From Syntrophobacterales bacterium (GTDB lineage Bacteria; Desulfobacterota; Syntrophia; Syntrophales; UBA6807), in contig JAGGSD010000244.1 in NCBI GenBank assembly GCA_021159265.1, positions 1 to 6,738 of the forward strand: a stretch of 6,738 nucleotides of DNA, written 5' to 3'. The first letter of the stretch is position 1. Every line of letters begins with the position of its first letter. Under the pieces are notes generated by a model. It made no database searches, was not told where the DNA came from, and saw nothing but the letters and a program-made list of their open reading frames with translations. Below, piece by piece: positions 5,473 to 6,738 of this stretch. The position numbers and the translations under genes were made by a program.

Positions 5473-6498
5473 ATGAAGCGTTTCAGTATCATATTTTTCG
5501 TGCTGGTGTTTATCGTAGCTGGTTTCTTCTACGTTGTGAAACACCAGGAAAATGGTTATCGGTCCTATGAGCGTCAGAGAGTTCTCATGGGAACGCTATT
5601 TAAAATAAAGGTTTTTGGAAAGGGTCTTTCGAAAAAGAAATTTACCGAAGTGACGGAAAGTGCGTTTTCGGAAATTGCCCGGCTTGAAAGTGAGATGAGT
5701 GAGTGGCTTCCGGACAGTCAGATTTCTCTTATCGCAAGATTTGCCGGGATAAGGCCGGTAAAAGTCAGTGACGATGTTGCTGATATTATCGCCAGGTCAT
5801 TAGTGATTTCCAGACAGACGGGTGGAACATTTGACATTAGTTTTAAGCCATTGGGGTATCTGTGGAATGTTGGAAAACGAAAAGCCCCCCCAGGAAATTC
5901 AGAAATACAAAACGCGCGCAGACTTGTTGGTTATCAAAAGATCATCCTGAATAAAATTAAAAAGACTGTTTTTTTGAAACAGTCAGGAATGTCGATTGGC
6001 CTTGGTGGAATTGCCAAAGGTTATGCGGCAGGGAAAATAGCGGACAAGATGAGAGAGGCCGGTATAAATAATTTTATTATTAATGCCGGTGGTGATCTGT
6101 ATTTCTCGGGAACCAAAGCTGAAAAAGCCTGGATATGTGGGATTAAAGAGCCTGATGACAATGATGATATAATAGGCAGATTTAAGATCAAAACTGACTG
6201 TGCGGTAGCTACAAGCGGAAACTATGAAAGATTTTTTATCTATAAAGGTAAAAGATATCATCATATTATTGATCCGAGAACGGGATATCCTGCAACAGGA
6301 ATGAAAAGTGTAACGGTTTTTTCACGAAATCCCGCCTGTGCTGATGCATTTGCCACTTCTTTTTTTATTTTGGGATACGAAAAATCATTAAGAATCGTTC
6401 AGGGGGGAAAACAAAATATTGCCTTTATTATGATTGATGAAAATAACAGGATTCTCAAAAGTAAAAATATTTTGGCCTTCGCTGAATCAGTAAATTGA
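5473..6498 (+). CDS. apbE: ApbE-type FAD:protein FMN transferase
   Basis: ApbE cleaves FAD and transfers the FMN moiety onto Thr/Ser of target proteins, here most likely RnfG and RnfD encoded just upstream. The N-terminus has a basic start and a hydrophobic helix (about residues 4-22) with no lipobox cysteine, so it looks like a membrane-anchored or signal-bearing extracytoplasmic protein rather than a lipoprotein. Family motifs follow in order: MGTLFKIKVFG (39-49), TGGTFDISFKPLGYLWNV (116-133), SIGLGGIAKGYAAGKIAD (174-191), INAGGDLYFSG (203-213), VATSGNYERFF (245-255), HHIIDPRTGYPATG (263-276) and DAFATSFF (291-298), the last carrying the expected metal-binding aspartate. The length of 341 residues is normal. 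The start lies 12 bases after rnfA with no good Shine-Dalgarno (only a weak purine run AAGAA near 5459-5463), so expression may rely on coupling. Older names for the family relate to thiamine biosynthesis; the flavin-transferase role fits this operon better. Confidence 0.95.
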   Translation: MKRFSIIFFVLVFIVAGFFYVVKHQENGYRSYERQRVLMGTLFKIKVFGKGLSKKKFTEVTESAFSEIARLESEMSEWLPDSQISLIARFAGIRPVKVSDDVADIIARSLVISRQTGGTFDISFKPLGYLWNVGKRKAPPGNSEIQNARRLVGYQKIILNKIKKTVFLKQSGMSIGLGGIAKGYAAGKIADKMREAGINNFIINAGGDLYFSGTKAEKAWICGIKEPDDNDDIIGRFKIKTDCAVATSGNYERFFIYKGKRYHHIIDPRTGYPATGMKSVTVFSRNPACADAFATSFFILGYEKSLRIVQGGKQNIAFIMIDENNRILKSKNILAFAESVN

Positions 6499-6646
6499 CT
6501 TGTGGCAGGCCTTTTTATTGCGAAGACAGGTCGGTTAATATTGAAGATAATTTCTATTGAATATAGCTGGGTTTAAATCTGGATCTGGTTGTAAGTCTAA
6601 AAGGGAGATAGGCCTGATAGCTACGGGTGATTTTGTTGATTTATTA

Positions 6647-6721
6647 GTTCTTTAATTGTAAAGTTCGTGCCTGCCTGTGCGTTGCACGCAGACAGGCAAA
6701 ATTGGCAAAAGAATTAAGAAC
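6647..6721. repeat. nested inverted repeat with second GCCTGCCTGTGC...CAGACAGGC copy
   Basis: The inner part, 6669-6697, starts GCCTGCCTGTGCG and ends CGCAGACAGGC, an imperfect palindrome with a tight TGCGT/ACGCA hairpin (6678-6690). It is flanked by GTTCTTTAATT (6647-6657) and AATTAAGAAC (6712-6721), which pair except for one bulged T. The inner motif is the same family as 263-293 upstream of rnfB. There is no T-run after the inner hairpin, so I do not call it a terminator. Confidence 0.55.
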
Positions 6722-6724
6722 AAT

Positions 6725-6738
6725 CACGAAACCACGAA
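6725..6738 (+). repeat. start of a CACGAA-type short tandem repeat, cut by window end
   Basis: CACGAAACCACGAA contains two CACGAA units eight bases apart, ending at the window edge. Longer runs of this type occur between genes in some bacterial genomes. Two units are too few to be sure. Confidence 0.25.

Noticed and set aside
5178..5492. Minus-strand 104-codon frame opposite rnfA
   Set aside because: It lies opposite the conserved second half of rnfA; its composition is a mirror of that gene and it has no independent support.
6504..6516. AGGCCT followed by a T-run as a terminator
   Set aside because: AGGCCT is only a 6-base palindrome with no loop, so no stable stem precedes the T-run.
6506..6616. 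CAGGCCT (6506-6512) and AGGCCTG (6610-6616) as a meaningful inverted repeat
   Set aside because: Seven bases over about 100 bases of spacer, mostly made of the self-complementary AGGCCT, are easily expected by chance.

Overview
The window carries one complete, compact electron-transport operon read left to right on the + strand: rnfB-rnfC-rnfD-rnfG-rnfE-rnfA followed by apbE (621-6498). Together the six Rnf proteins form the membrane ferredoxin:NAD+ oxidoreductase. RnfB takes electrons from ferredoxin. RnfC carries the NAD(H)/FMN site. RnfD and RnfG hold covalently bound FMN. RnfA and RnfE are paired membrane proteins that share a pseudo-symmetric Cys pair. ApbE is the flavin transferase that attaches FMN to the Rnf subunits. 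All reading frames are intact. Spacings are 0 to 14 nt, with a 4-nt ATGA overlap between rnfE and rnfA, so a single transcript with translational coupling is likely.

Layout: 1-620 has no convincing gene. It is a mosaic of repeats: a REP/BIME-like inverted pair at 8-144, a diverged 24-bp inverted pair at 218-241 and 435-458, a GC-rich block of CAGACAGG units at 263-327, and a small GAGCTC-centred palindrome. The short leader of rnfB follows, with a perfect 7-bp inverted repeat just upstream of its ribosome binding site. After apbE, 6499-6738 holds no gene. It contains a second copy of the GCCTGCCTGTGC...CAGACAGG repeat nested in another inverted repeat, and the beginning of a CACGAA-type repeat at the window edge. 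No clear rho-independent terminator was found.

Organism: moderate-to-low GC, Shine-Dalgarno-led genes, the gene order BCDGEA plus apbE, the long multi-cluster RnfB and the short RnfC all point to an anaerobic bacterium. The intergenic repeat families remind me of environmental anaerobe genomes such as anammox Planctomycetes (Brocadia/Kuenenia type), but this is only an inference and cannot be settled from the window.

The coding part is a well-known system rather than a new one. The points that merit a second look are the serine at the expected flavin-acceptor position of RnfD, the symmetric site in the rnfB leader, and the related repeats found on both sides of the operon.
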